Source: Anaerolineaceae bacterium UBA1363
Lineage (GTDB): Bacteria; Chloroflexota; Anaerolineae; Anaerolineales; Anaerolineaceae
Assembly (NCBI GenBank): GCA_002306055.1
Contig: DBRR01000019.1
Coordinates: forward strand, 31,119-95,118
Direction: 5' to 3'
DNA length: 64,000 nucleotides
Both the position numbers and the translations under genes were made by a program. Below, piece after piece: positions 1-9,099 of the stretch. The notes beneath the pieces are model-generated. The model saw only the letters and a program-made list of their open reading frames with translations, had not been told where the DNA came from and ran no database searches. How positions within the stretch are numbered: the first letter of the stretch is position 1; the number at the start of each line of letters is the position of its first letter.

Positions 1-351
1 GCAAAAAGACCCAGGCTAATTGGAGTCCAGCCCGAAGTCTGTGCACCGGTTGTCTCAGCCTGGCAAAAGAAGCCCTTTTCACGCACTTTAGGCAGTAGTT
101 TGGCTGAAGGCACCATGGTCGAAAATCCTGCCAGGTTAGTGGAAATACTTGGTTATCTTGACCACGAACGGGATCAGGTTATGGCCGTGACAGAATCAGA
201 AATCGCAGATGCCCATCGATTGCTTATTCAAGCGGGTTTGTACGTGGAACCAACCTCAGCAATGGTTTTGGCTGCGAGTAATAAGGTAGAGGAGACCCAT
301 GGAAAGTCAGTCCTCATTTTAAGTGGATCTGGGTTAAAATCAAATACATAA
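1..351 (+). CDS. thrC: Threonine synthase (PLP-dependent), 3' fragment
   Basis: This is the C-terminal part of a gene that begins before the window; the frame is open from base 1 to the TAA at 349-351. The protein carries the late signatures of threonine synthase: a GVQPE-CAPVV segment, the AEGTMVENP stretch, VEPTSAMVLAA and a terminal LSGSGLK, which in this family binds the pyridoxal phosphate end and the substrate phosphate. The enzyme converts O-phosphohomoserine to threonine in the cytoplasm. Another fold-type II PLP enzyme such as threonine dehydratase is possible, but the GSGLK ending favours threonine synthase. The PLP lysine lies outside the window and cannot be checked. Confidence 0.82.
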   Translation, partial: AKRPRLIGVQPEVCAPVVSAWQKKPFSRTLGSSLAEGTMVENPARLVEILGYLDHERDQVMAVTESEIADAHRLLIQAGLYVEPTSAMVLAASNKVEETHGKSVLILSGSGLKSNT

Positions 352-422
352 GCGGAACTGGGGAACCGTTTGACCTCAATGGGGTTGATGTTAAACGAAT
401 CGGCAGTTCTGCGGGAGGTTGA

Positions 423-1127
423 ATGTTAAACACTGCTGCCGGTAAAGAATTAAAAAAGAACTTACCAAAAAATTTTACTGAGGATTTCTATCTCATTCGA
501 GCGCTAACTCACAGGTCTTACGTCAATGAGAGTCGCGACTTACTTGAGGATAATGAACGCTTGGAATTTTTAGGCGACTCAATCCTGGATTTCCTGGTAG
601 CCGATTGGTTGTATCAGAGATTTCCTGAGAAAAAAGAAGGGTTTCTGACAAAATTAAGGTCTGCTTTGGTCCATACACATCAGCTATCTCAGTTTGCGCG
701 GAAGATAGGAATCGGACCTGCATTATTTCTTGGCAAGGGCGAAGAACTTGCTGGCGGAAGAGATCGTGATGCCATCTTGTGTGATGCCTTTGAAGCCTTG
801 ATTGCTGCAATGTACTTGAGTACTGATATTGAAACAGTACGCAGCTTTGTTTATCCATTACTCGAACAAGAGTCCGGTAACATTATTCAGAACCATACTG
901 AAGAGGATGTCAAAAGCCAGCTTCAGGAATGGGCACAGGCTAAAGGCTTCGCTTCTCCGACTTATGTATTGGTCAATGAAACTGGTCCCGACCATGCCAA
1001 GGTCTTTGAAGTCAGTGCATACATCAATGGTAAAGAGATCGCACGAGGCTCAGGTTCCAATAAACAAATGGCTGAAAAACAAGCTGCCTATCAAAGTTTG
1101 ATTGTATTGGGAATTTCCAGAAGATGA
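423..1127 (+). CDS. rnc: Ribonuclease III
   Basis: This 234-residue protein has the usual length for bacterial RNase III. The N-terminal endonuclease domain carries the family signature NERLEFLGDS near residue 43, with a further acidic site at CDAFEALIAA near residue 120. A double-stranded RNA binding domain fills the C-terminal 70 residues, with GSGSNKQMAEKQAA as its last helix. It cleaves double-stranded RNA in rRNA and mRNA maturation. The ATG at 423 follows a GGGAGG ribosome site at the right spacing. The stop overlaps the smc start by 4 bp (ATGA), so the two are translationally coupled; rnc-smc adjacency is common in bacteria. Confidence 0.96.
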   Translation: MLNTAAGKELKKNLPKNFTEDFYLIRALTHRSYVNESRDLLEDNERLEFLGDSILDFLVADWLYQRFPEKKEGFLTKLRSALVHTHQLSQFARKIGIGPALFLGKGEELAGGRDRDAILCDAFEALIAAMYLSTDIETVRSFVYPLLEQESGNIIQNHTEEDVKSQLQEWAQAKGFASPTYVLVNETGPDHAKVFEVSAYINGKEIARGSGSNKQMAEKQAAYQSLIVLGISRR

Positions 1128-4100
1128 CAGAAACCAAGTTAGCCTCTCTCACGCTGCATGGGTACAAAACCTTTGCAAAAGAGACAAACCTCGTTTTTCC
1201 AGCACGAATTACTGCCATTGTAGGTCCAAATGGCTCGGGAAAGTCCAATGTGGCTGATTCAATTCGTTGGGTTTTGGGCGAGCAATCGTATACCATGTTG
1301 CGTGCCAAGAAAACGGAAGACATGATTTACTCCGGGTCAGAAAACAGATCCAGGGCTGGCATGGCTTCTGTATCGATCACTTTTGACAATCAAACCAACT
1401 GGCTGCCGATCGATTACTCCGAAGTAACACTCACCAGACGGGCCTATAGGGATGGCCAGAATGAGTACCTGCTAAATAACCAGAGAGTGCGTTTGAAGGA
1501 TTTCCACGAGCTGCTGGCTAAAACAGGCCTTGCTGATCGAACATACACGATTATCGGTCAGGGGCTGGTTGATTTAGCCCTTTCGATCCGACCGGACGAG
1601 CGGAGAAGGCTTTTTGAAGAGGCTGCCGGCATTGGATTGTATCGCTCCAGGAAGGAAGAGGCTCTGCGCCGGTTGGAAACAACCCAACGGAATCTCGAAC
1701 GCGTCTCTGATATCATCGATGAGATTCGTCCGAGATTGCGCAGCCTGGAGAAACAATCAGCACGGGTTCATGAGTATAAGTTGGTCCAGGAAAGCCTGAA
1801 AAACAACTTGCGTGAGTGGTACGGATACCAGTGGATGGTTGCCAAGAGTGAGCTTGAGAAGATACAGGAATCGCTCGCGGAAGCAGAAGCTGCCTCGGCA
1901 GATTCCAAAACGGCTCTCGATGTAGACCGCCAACGCATCGAAAGCCTGCGGCAGGATGTCGATTTGAAAAGGAACGCAATCGATCGCTTGATGAACGATT
2001 TGCGAACTCTACGAGATGAAATCCAGCAACAGAATCAGGCTATCGCCGTCCTGGATTCTCGAAAAAGGTCCGCGGAAGAATCTCGCAGTCAATTGGTGAT
2101 GGATTCTGGAAACCTTGAAGAAACCATTTTGTCTGAGGAGAAGATCCTCGAAAGCCTTAAGGCTGAGCAGAGTCGCCAGGAACAGGAATTGGCCATACTC
2201 ACCGAGCGTTTCGATACTGCAAACAAGGAATATGAAGCGATAAAAGCCCAAAAAGATGCTCTGGAAAAAGAGGAACGAGCGCTAAGCTCAAAGCAACTCG
2301 AATCTGAGAAATCTGTGGCAATTTACCGCGCCAGAAGGCAGGAACACGCTTATCGCATTGAAGAATTAAAGAAGACCAGTGAAACCAATCAGAAAAAACT
2401 GTTGGACCTACTGGACAAGAAGGCTTTACTGGAAAAACAACTGAATTCACTTGTCACCTCGATTTCAGAGCAGGAACAGGGGATTTCCCTGCTTGAGGTG
2501 GACATTGAAAAGCACGGAGCTGATAAGACTGCGCTGGCAAAATCGCTCGATGAGATCAATCGCAAGTTGAATACCTTGAACCTGGAAAAGAATCGGATTG
2601 TCAACCGCCTGGAGTTGATGCAACAGAGCCGCGAAAGCCTGGAAGGCTTTTCAGAAGGCGCTAAAGGTGTTCTGAAGGCGGCCAAAGGGAAAGTGCTTCA
2701 ACGCGAAGTAACGGACCTGGTGACAAAGCTCGAAGTGCCGGAAGTTTACGAACGCGCGATTAATGCAGCCCTCGGGGAGGCTGTGGACGTGCTGGTGGTG
2801 AAAGGTGAGCTCGATCAAGCCGTAATGAGGGACCTTTCTGGAAAAACGCAGGAGCGTTTTGCAATAATTGGAGAATTGGCTCGCAAACACCAAAGGCAAA
2901 AGGTTATTTTGGACGATCCGCGTGTGCTCGGAAATGCCGCTGACCTTGTGAAAACGGAGGCAAGCCTACAGCAATCCATAGACCAGTTACTTGGCAGTTA
3001 CCTGGTAGTAAGCGAGATGGATGATGCTCTCAACCTGTGGGGAGAATCCAAGGATGCAAATTTTGTAACATTGAATGGCGATGTGCTGCTTAATAACGGC
3101 ATGGCGTTGTTGGGAAAAACGAATGGCGCTGGCAAAATCAGTTATTCCCGTGTTACGAAATCCTTGCAGCAGGAATTGGACGGAATCGAAGTGGCGCTGA
3201 AGCAAGCGCGTGAATTGGAACAACACGGCAAGATTGATATCAGCAATCTTGAAGCCAAGCTGCAAGGGGTCTTAAAGCAGCGGCAAAGCGAAAACGTGAA
3301 ACTTCAGCAAAGCCGCAAAGAACTGAATGCCCTCCAGCTGGAGTTGGATAAGCTTAATGGTCAACAAAATTGGCTGCAACAGCAAATGAATACGGCTGCT
3401 ACACAAGAGAAACACCTTGAGCAGCAGCTCGAAGAGATAAGTGGCAAGGAAAAGGCCAGCCAACAGGAAAGTGAACAACTAAAAGCTGAGATACATACCC
3501 TCAGGGCGAATAAAGAACGATTTAATACCATCGAATTGGAAAGCCAGGTGCATTATCTCCAGACGGAGAAACAAGTGCTGCAGCAGGCTCTCCAACACGG
3601 TAAAGTCAGCGTGATCTCTGCCACAGAGCGGCTTGAGAACGATAAGAAGCGATTATCGCTTTACCAGGATCGGATGAGAACCCTCGAAACCTCATTGGAA
3701 GCCTTCGAAAAAGAAATTTCTCAGGCCAGGGAGCTGGTCGCTCAGAAGACACTGAGTGCTGATACGCTTCAACGAGAGCAGCTTGATCCTTTACGGTCCG
3801 AGTTGCAAATCATCGAAGAGATGAATCGTCAAATATCACAGCAAGATAGTGAAAACCAAAAGGAATTTTCCAGTAAAGAGCGGTTGGTTTTGCACTATAA
3901 GCTTGAAATGGTGCATCACCAGGAACGCGTTGAAGCGCTCCGCAACCGCATCGAAGACGATTTTGGTTTGATCGAACTCGAGTACAAAAATGAGTACTCC
4001 AATTCCACCCCTTTACCCTTTCCGGACATGGTTATCGAGTCACTGCCAGTCATCAAGGCACTGCCCGAAGGGATTGAAGAGGCAATCAGGCAACAGAAGA

Positions 4101-4732
4101 ATCAGATCCGCCGCATCGGCACAGTCAATCTTGAAGCTGAAACCGAGTTCCGCGAGGTAAAAGAGCGTTACGAGAGCCTTACCTCCCAGACAGCTGATTT
4201 GAAAGAAGCCATCCAGGATATTGAAAAACTGGTCAAAGAACTCGATGCAGTCATGCGGGAAGAATTCCTGAAAACCTTCAAAGCTGTGAGTGTTGAGTTT
4301 ACCGCCATGTTTGCCCGGTTGTTCAACGGAGGTTCCGCCCGGCTACTGCTATCGGACGAGGAATCACCCATTGAAGGTGGCATCGAAATCGAGGCGAGAT
4401 TGCCAGGTAAACGCGAACAGGGTTTGGTGTTGCTTTCGGGAGGTGAGCGCAGTTTGACCGCAGTTGCGCTTGTTTTTGCTCTTTTGCGCGTTTCGCCCAC
4501 GCCATTCTGTGTATTGGATGAGGTGGACGCGATGCTGGACGAGTCCAATGTTGGGCGTTTTCTTGACCTGTTGCGCGACTTATCAAAAGACACGCAATTC
4601 GTCTTGATTACGCACAATCGAAACACTGTGTCTGCTGCAGATGTGATTTATGGTGTCACGATGGGTAAGGATTCCTCAAGTCAAATTATCTCCCTTCAAC
4701 TTGAAGAAGTAGATGAGAACTACGTAAGATAA
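1124..4732 (+). CDS. smc: Chromosome segregation ATPase SMC
   Basis: At 1202 residues this is a full-length SMC protein, the core of the condensin-like complex that compacts and segregates the chromosome with ScpA and ScpB. The N-terminal head has the Walker A motif GPNGSGKSN near residues 34-42. It is followed by a long coiled coil rich in Glu, Gln, Lys and Leu, a hinge near residues 500-650 (starting at EGFSEGAKGVL), a returning coiled coil, and the C-terminal head with the ABC signature LLSGGERSLTA and the Walker B CVLDEVDAMLDE. The start overlaps the rnc stop. A strong hairpin just after the stop ends the transcript. No frameshift or truncation is visible. Confidence 0.97.
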   Translation: MTETKLASLTLHGYKTFAKETNLVFPARITAIVGPNGSGKSNVADSIRWVLGEQSYTMLRAKKTEDMIYSGSENRSRAGMASVSITFDNQTNWLPIDYSEVTLTRRAYRDGQNEYLLNNQRVRLKDFHELLAKTGLADRTYTIIGQGLVDLALSIRPDERRRLFEEAAGIGLYRSRKEEALRRLETTQRNLERVSDIIDEIRPRLRSLEKQSARVHEYKLVQESLKNNLREWYGYQWMVAKSELEKIQESLAEAEAASADSKTALDVDRQRIESLRQDVDLKRNAIDRLMNDLRTLRDEIQQQNQAIAVLDSRKRSAEESRSQLVMDSGNLEETILSEEKILESLKAEQSRQEQELAILTERFDTANKEYEAIKAQKDALEKEERALSSKQLESEKSVAIYRARRQEHAYRIEELKKTSETNQKKLLDLLDKKALLEKQLNSLVTSISEQEQGISLLEVDIEKHGADKTALAKSLDEINRKLNTLNLEKNRIVNRLELMQQSRESLEGFSEGAKGVLKAAKGKVLQREVTDLVTKLEVPEVYERAINAALGEAVDVLVVKGELDQAVMRDLSGKTQERFAIIGELARKHQRQKVILDDPRVLGNAADLVKTEASLQQSIDQLLGSYLVVSEMDDALNLWGESKDANFVTLNGDVLLNNGMALLGKTNGAGKISYSRVTKSLQQELDGIEVALKQARELEQHGKIDISNLEAKLQGVLKQRQSENVKLQQSRKELNALQLELDKLNGQQNWLQQQMNTAATQEKHLEQQLEEISGKEKASQQESEQLKAEIHTLRANKERFNTIELESQVHYLQTEKQVLQQALQHGKVSVISATERLENDKKRLSLYQDRMRTLETSLEAFEKEISQARELVAQKTLSADTLQREQLDPLRSELQIIEEMNRQISQQDSENQKEFSSKERLVLHYKLEMVHHQERVEALRNRIEDDFGLIELEYKNEYSNSTPLPFPDMVIESLPVIKALPEGIEEAIRQQKNQIRRIGTVNLEAETEFREVKERYESLTSQTADLKEAIQDIEKLVKELDAVMREEFLKTFKAVSVEFTAMFARLFNGGSARLLLSDEESPIEGGIEIEARLPGKREQGLVLLSGGERSLTAVALVFALLRVSPTPFCVLDEVDAMLDESNVGRFLDLLRDLSKDTQFVLITHNRNTVSAADVIYGVTMGKDSSSQIISLQLEEVDENYVR

Positions 4733-4733
4733 A

Positions 4734-4767
4734 AAATGAGACCGGTTTTTTTCTACCGGTCTCATTT
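4734..4767. terminator. Bidirectional rho-independent terminator
   Basis: A perfect 13-bp inverted repeat (4734-4746 with 4755-4767, core GAGACCGGT/ACCGGTCTC) encloses an 8-base loop. The stem is flanked by A-rich sequence on the left and T-rich sequence on the right, so it can act on both strands. It lies between the convergent ends of smc and the parvulin gene. Confidence 0.88.
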
Positions 4768-4781
4768 ATCACATCGTTCTA

Positions 4782-6137
4782 CTAATTGAAGAAAAAGTTG
4801 CTTAGTTCAGCTGGAACAACTGGTTTGGTGGGGGTTAAAGTCTTCCAGATTTCATCAATCTGTATGTCAGTGCGTGAATTGCGCAGTTCGAGCAGCCAAT
4901 TGTCGAAGAAGATTTGTTTGTTTTGTTTGAACTTCGTGTCATTAATATTGTTGGTGGCTTTTGAGACAAGCTGAATGATGTGCCAGCCATAGGTCGTTTC
5001 GACAGGCTCACTGATTTGACCAGGTTCATTCAACGCGAAAGCGGCATCTTTGAATTCCTGGATGTAGCTGTCGTTCTTTCCAATCCAACCCAGGTCTCCG
5101 CCGTTATCTTTATTAGAGGTGTCGGTAGAATATTCTGCTGCTAGAGCCGCCCAGTCGCCGCCGTTCTTTAGTTTTTCAATGACTTCCTTGGCTACATCCT
5201 CTGAATCGACAAGAATATGTCTCACCCAAACCTGTTCTTCCTGGGGAAGCATATCCTTGGTGACATCTTCCATCAACTTGGTTCGGAGTAAATTGGCGCG
5301 GAAGATATCCTCGATTTGCCGACGGCTGATTCCATAAGTTTTGAGGTCGTCGAGATAATTGCCAAGTTCCTTACCGTACAGTTTTGTCGTATAGACAGTT
5401 GGTGTTGGGGTAACAGTAGGAATTTCTGTGGCGGTTGGCTCTACTGTTGGGGTGGTTGCCTCAGGAGTGGCTTGAATTTCGCTGGTAGCTGTCGCTGCCT
5501 GGGTGGGTTCCCATCCTTCGGGTGTAGCAGTGGATGTAGGCGCAGGGGTGGCGGTATCCGTGGGTTTGATCAATTCAAATTGCTCACTCGACCAGGTTGG
5601 AGTGTTGACAATCGTGGGAGTGATGGTTGGGGTTTTGGTTCCCATCGGATAGAAACCGAAGGACGATTGTAACGCGTCCTGGATTTCTTCATCAGAGACA
5701 GTTATGCCACGTTTGGCAGCTTCCTCGCGAATGAGTTGATCATCGATCATCTGGTTGAGTACAATTTCCCCAAGGAGCTCGGGGTCATTTAATTGTGCAA
5801 TTATTTCGATACCCGCGGACTTAAACTGACTGCCAGAATCCCCCAGGATTTGTGCATAATAGGCATAATTATTGGCAGTGGAGAGCATGTTTAGGCGGGT
5901 ATAAATCACATTTGCCTCAAAATCATCCGCTTTAATTACAGCATCCCCCACACGAGCAACAACTTTATTGGGTTTGACGATGAAATTGTCGACCACGGCA
6001 TAGACCAACAAAAGTAATGCAAGCCCGATGACTATGCCAGTCACCACTAAAGCGGATTTGATTTGTTTTTCTTCGCGTTCTTTACGAGCAACGTGCTTTC
6101 GGGTATCAAGCTTTGGGCGCTCTGTTTTCTTAGCCAT
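4782..6137 (-). CDS. Membrane-anchored parvulin-type peptidyl-prolyl isomerase with Thr/Pro-rich linker
   Basis: This 451-residue protein has a basic N-terminus, one transmembrane helix near residues 28-50 (an Ala/Leu/Val/Ile run), and a SurA/PrsA-like helical region near 60-165 that includes RVGDAVIKADDF. A low-complexity Thr/Pro/Ala linker covers about 165-250 with TPTxTPT-type repeats. The parvulin (PpiC) domain is near 300-410, with VRHILVDSEDVA, NGGDLGWIGK and YGWHIIQLV. It should sit on the outer face of the membrane and help exported proteins fold by proline cis-trans isomerisation. It lies 15 bp after rpsR and may share the transcript. Repetitive Thr/Pro linkers of this kind are common in secreted proteins of Anaerolineae. 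The extracellular substrate is unknown. Confidence 0.88.
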   Translation of the reverse strand: MAKKTERPKLDTRKHVARKEREEKQIKSALVVTGIVIGLALLLLVYAVVDNFIVKPNKVVARVGDAVIKADDFEANVIYTRLNMLSTANNYAYYAQILGDSGSQFKSAGIEIIAQLNDPELLGEIVLNQMIDDQLIREEAAKRGITVSDEEIQDALQSSFGFYPMGTKTPTITPTIVNTPTWSSEQFELIKPTDTATPAPTSTATPEGWEPTQAATATSEIQATPEATTPTVEPTATEIPTVTPTPTVYTTKLYGKELGNYLDDLKTYGISRRQIEDIFRANLLRTKLMEDVTKDMLPQEEQVWVRHILVDSEDVAKEVIEKLKNGGDWAALAAEYSTDTSNKDNGGDLGWIGKNDSYIQEFKDAAFALNEPGQISEPVETTYGWHIIQLVSKATNNINDTKFKQNKQIFFDNWLLELRNSRTDIQIDEIWKTLTPTKPVVPAELSNFFFN

Positions 6138-6152
6138 ACTTAATCACCCGAC

Positions 6153-6455
6153 CTAATTGTTTTCAGTCCAAAAATCACCTTCAAAAGGAAGTAAGGCGAT
6201 GTGGCGGGCATTCTTTATAGCTCTGGCAATCTCACGCTGGTGTTTGGCACAGGCGCCAGTTTGGCGGCGAGGGCGGATTTTTCCGGTCTCGTTGATGTAG
6301 CGAGACATTAACTCCACGTTTTTGTAATCGATGACAAGGTTCTTGTCAGAACAGAACTGACAAAACTTTGGGCGGGAAATATAGCGGCGAGGGTGTTCGC
6401 TACGTTCACCGTTTTGAGAGCGGTCACCGCGATCTGAGAATCTGCTTTCAGTCAT
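6153..6455 (-). CDS. rpsR: 30S ribosomal protein S18
   Basis: The last 70 residues match S18: FCQFCSDKN, then [27 protein letters not shown] and [18 protein letters not shown]. The CxxC and CxxH pairs suggest the zinc-binding (C+) form of S18. The N-terminal 30 residues are a variable, charged extension. S18 binds S6 on the platform of the 30S subunit. The gene follows rpsF by 11 bp on the same strand. In many bacteria ssb lies between rpsF and rpsR; here it does not. Confidence 0.96.
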   Translation of the reverse strand: MTESRFSDRGDRSQNGERSEHPRRYISRPKFCQFCSDKNLVIDYKNVELMSRYINETGKIRPRRQTGACAKHQREIARAIKNARHIALLPFEGDFWTENN

Positions 6456-6466
6456 GTTAACTCCTG

Positions 6467-6751
6467 TTATGCTTTGCGGACAACGATGTGTCGCAGAACC
6501 TGTTCGTTGTAGCCTAAAGTGCGTTTGAGGCCGGCAACTTCTTCGGGTTTGTAGTTGAAGTCTACCAATACATAGTAGCCTTCATTGGCTTTATTAATGG
6601 GGTAAGCTAGTCTGCGCTTGCCCCAGCGATCAATCTTGGCAATCTCACCACCGTTGTTTTTAATGAGGGTTTCCACATTATCCACTATGGTGTTCAGAGA
6701 TGCTTCGTCCAGATCAGCCTGGAGAATAAAAATGAGTTCATAATTGTGCAT
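6467..6751 (-). CDS. rpsF: 30S ribosomal protein S6
   Basis: This 94-residue protein begins [10 protein letters not shown] and has the S6 features [23 protein letters not shown] in its middle and [13 protein letters not shown] near the end. It forms a heterodimer with S18 in the 30S platform. It is the first gene of the rpsF-rpsR unit. Its ribosome site (AAAGGAG) lies in the loop of a small hairpin and a second hairpin sits just upstream, which suggests autoregulation of translation. Confidence 0.97.
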   Translation of the reverse strand: MHNYELIFILQADLDEASLNTIVDNVETLIKNNGGEIAKIDRWGKRRLAYPINKANEGYYVLVDFNYKPEEVAGLKRTLGYNEQVLRHIVVRKA

Positions 6752-6757
6752 ACGTGT

Positions 6758-6810
6758 CGAGGCTCCTTTCCTCGGGTTTGCTCCTGCTTTTCGCCGTTGG
6801 CGGGCAGGAG
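6758..6810 (-). promoter_or_regulatory. Putative S6:S18-responsive leader of rpsF
   Basis: On the minus strand the leader folds into two hairpins. The distal one pairs CTCCTGC with GCAGGAG (6804-6810 with 6781-6787) and contains an inner CGCC/GGCG helix with C/AAAA asymmetry, so CCG trinucleotides lie near an internal loop. The proximal one pairs CGAGG with CCTCG (6770-6774 with 6758-6762) and puts the AAAGGAG ribosome site in its loop. An S6:S18 binding leader with a CCG-containing bulge is known upstream of rpsF in many bacteria. The match is by shape and position only. Confidence 0.5.
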
Positions 6811-7538
6811 TGGAAGGTTGGTTTCAGGCTTATTCCTGAATTTAACAGACGGTATTGTATCATATGTTTTAAATAAAGCAACTTAAAGACAAAAACTGAG
6901 GTTGTATAGAAATTACTAAAAACCAGAAAATTTCTTGTCAGAAGGCGATAACTTGAACCGAAATACTCTTGAGTAACACGAAAGGGAGCAAAAAGAGTCT
7001 ACAAAACTAATCATTGATTCCTTTTTTTGTACACTATGGTCATTTCTCCCTTGTATCCGTATTGGGATCTCATTTATTCAATACAAAGAGATTAGTCAGG
7101 TAGGTGAGGGCGAATTCAGGTTCGTCCCTGTATAATTAGATCAACCTCTTCGTGAAATATTCCCAATCTACAATTTCTCGTAATTTCTTCAAAAAAATCA
7201 ACCTGTCGAACCGCACCCGATCCTATAAAAAATCGCCAAAAACGCGTCTCTTCCTCTTTCTTTGAATTGGGATGGGGTTTCATTTTCAGTTCTTGTTTGA
7301 GATGCCTTTATTATTGAACTTCATGGGTTTGGTCAATTAATCCTCTTATTTTTCAACGTCCCCTTATTAGTATTAATCGAAAAAAGTGTGCCGCAGTCAA
7401 TCAAAATGTTGCTTAGTGAAAATAAAAGCCGATACCCCGAATCTTTACAAATACATACTGTGAGCATAATCAAGAAATCAAGTATGAAGGACTCTCCTTC
7501 TCTTTAATTCGCGACAATTTTTTAACCTACAAAGGAAT
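6811..7538. other. Long AT-rich intergenic region without a gene
   Basis: No convincing coding sequence lies in these 728 bases. They hold an imperfect palindrome at about 7108-7130 (GGGCGAA and TTCGTCCC arms around TTCAG) that resembles dispersed REP-like palindromes. A TATAAT hexamer at about 7131-7136 has no clear transcript. The first copy of the 110-bp direct repeat lies at 7235-7345. The rest is A/T-rich sequence with short runs and no clear terminator. Confidence 0.55.
7235..7345 (+). repeat. 110-bp direct repeat, copy A
   Basis: This segment runs from the CCAAAAACGCG stretch to GGTCAATTAATCCTC. It aligns nearly end to end, in the same orientation, with 8478-8588, with an estimated identity near 85 percent by eye and only short indels. 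The two copies bracket the VIT1/CCC1-like transporter gene. It contains no coding sequence and no terminal inverted repeats that I can see. Confidence 0.85.
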
Positions 7539-8414
7539 TTATAACTCAACCCCAAAGGCAGTTCTCACCAACAAACCAACACCAAAGGAACATATTGCCA
7601 CACCCATGCTGATTAAGAACATCTCAAGAAAACGCCGTTTAAACGACAAGTCTTTTGCTACAGATATGTAAAAATTAAAGCCAAAGATAATCAACACCGC
7701 GATTAATAAAGTCGCACCAAGGCTGACGTAGATACCCGTATCATGCTGAGGTATCAAAAGATACGGCAGGATGAGTAAAATAACGGTGATTATGTAGGCA
7801 AGGCCAGTATAGAGCGCTGATCGGATAGCCTTAGGATTGTTTTCTGCTCGAGCCGAAAGATATTCTGAGGCCGCCATTGAGAAAGAAGCTGCAATACCGG
7901 TTACCAAGCCACTAATCGCAACCAGTTTGCCAGTTTGCAGTGCAAATGTTAACCCTGCCAATGTGCCAGTCAGTTCAACTAATGCATCGTTAAGACCTAA
8001 TACTATGGAACCCATATACGATAGAAAATCTTCTTTGATCATCCCTGCTAGTGAATTTTCGTGTTCTTCTTCATCTTTTCCGAGTTGAGCAGCTCCTGGC
8101 ACCACCGAATCAAAAACTGCATATTCGGCAGAGCCCGCGGCTTCGTTTTTTTCGAGTAGTTTAATCGTAAAAGTTATTCCCAAGACACGTGCCATTAATG
8201 CCGAAAAAAACGCTTTAAGGTAATTTGGTTTAACTTCTACATTACTGATCTTTTTCCAAAATTGATAATGGCGCATCTCAGTAGCTGACATTTCACGAAG
8301 GACCTCAGAATTGTGAGGATCTTTAATCAAACCAGCCAATTTACCATAAATCACATAGCCGGTCATTTCATCCTTTTGAAACTTGATAACCTTTTTTAAA
8401 TAGTCTTCGTCCAT
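7539..8414 (-). CDS. VIT1/CCC1-family metal transporter with N-terminal ferritin-like domain
   Basis: The 291-residue protein joins two modules. Residues 1-120 look like a rubrerythrin/ferritin-like helical bundle with candidate metal ligands Glu16, Glu46/His49 (ATEMRHYQFW) and Glu115/His118 (DEEEHE). Residues 135-291 hold about five hydrophobic helices typical of the VIT1/CCC1 iron-manganese transporters, starting with GSIVLGLNDALVELTG. Similar fusions (MbfA-like) export iron or manganese from the cytoplasm. Whether the direction here is export cannot be read from the sequence. A good AAGGAG ribosome site precedes the ATG. The gene stands alone between two copies of a 110-bp repeat, which raises the possibility of transfer. 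Confidence 0.87.
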   Translation of the reverse strand: MDEDYLKKVIKFQKDEMTGYVIYGKLAGLIKDPHNSEVLREMSATEMRHYQFWKKISNVEVKPNYLKAFFSALMARVLGITFTIKLLEKNEAAGSAEYAVFDSVVPGAAQLGKDEEEHENSLAGMIKEDFLSYMGSIVLGLNDALVELTGTLAGLTFALQTGKLVAISGLVTGIAASFSMAASEYLSARAENNPKAIRSALYTGLAYIITVILLILPYLLIPQHDTGIYVSLGATLLIAVLIIFGFNFYISVAKDLSFKRRFLEMFLISMGVAICSFGVGLLVRTAFGVEL

Positions 8415-8477
8415 TGAAATGCTCCTTGCGGATACCCATACTTCAGATCTGGAACTACCTTATTACACATATAATTA

Positions 8478-8588
8478 TCAAAAACGTGGCTCTTCCTGTT
8501 TCTTTGAATCGGAGTGGTTTCATTTCCAGTTTTTCTTGTTTGAGATGCCTCTATTCATGAACTTCCTGAGTTTGGTCAATTAATCCTC
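8478..8588 (+). repeat. 110-bp direct repeat, copy B
   Basis: This is the second copy of the repeat at 7235-7345, in the same orientation and with matching ends (TCAAAAACGTGG to GGTCAATTAATCCTC). It lies 63 bp upstream of the transporter start on the minus strand, so it could carry part of that gene's control region. It also lies 48 bp past the stop of the next membrane protein gene. Confidence 0.85.
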
Positions 8589-8636
8589 AGGCAAATCTGC
8601 CATGCTGGGCAGTTTTTGTCTTTTCTATCAGAAAAG

Positions 8637-9011
8637 TCAAATTTCCTCTTTTTTCCTCTTCTCATCAGAGGAGAAAAGCATTGATATGACGCTTACGATG
8701 AGCGAGCCAAGCAAGGCTGACCAAAAATTGTCGACAACATACCCTACATGGAACCATGTCTGTGCCAGGTAAGCTGAGAGCATAAACATCGCTGCATTCA
8801 GCACGAGGCTAAACAACCCCAACGTGAGAATGATCAGTCCACACGAAAGCGCTCTCAGGATTGGCAGGAGGATCGCATTCAAGAATGCCAGGATTGCAGC
8901 GGTTATAGCGTACGCAACCCAAGCATCATTTTCGACATGGATGCCAGGGATTAACCAGGCAGCTACAAAAAGTGCCAACATAAAAACAAGCCATCTCTTT
9001 ATCAGGTTCAT
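8637..9011 (-). CDS. Small four-helix membrane protein, phage-holin-like (M4 PHL) family
   Basis: Translated from the ATG at 9011 (AAAGGA ribosome site just upstream) the product has 124 residues. It has four hydrophobic segments, one at the N-terminus (LVFMLALFVAAWLIPG), two in the middle and one near the end (GSLIVSVISMLF), followed by a charged KRKKEE tail. The layout, including an AxLNAILLPILR-type stretch, fits the YvlD / mycobacterial 4-TMS holin superfamily. Those proteins are common chromosomal membrane proteins, and in spite of the name nothing around this gene is viral. Its job is unknown. An upstream in-frame start would add 18 residues but lacks a ribosome site. Confidence 0.75.
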   Translation of the reverse strand: MNLIKRWLVFMLALFVAAWLIPGIHVENDAWVAYAITAAILAFLNAILLPILRALSCGLIILTLGLFSLVLNAAMFMLSAYLAQTWFHVGYVVDNFWSALLGSLIVSVISMLFSSDEKRKKEEI

Positions 9012-9099
9012 TTCATTCCTTTCTGCTAATTCTGAAGTTATTATCTCCCGAACCCAAGCTTGCAAGGCTAGAAAATATAAGGTAATGTATCATTAAAAA

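Noticed and set aside
8637..9011. Phage holin hit as evidence of a prophage
   Set aside because: Only the family name is viral. No other phage genes, integrase or attachment sites lie near, and such membrane proteins are common on chromosomes.
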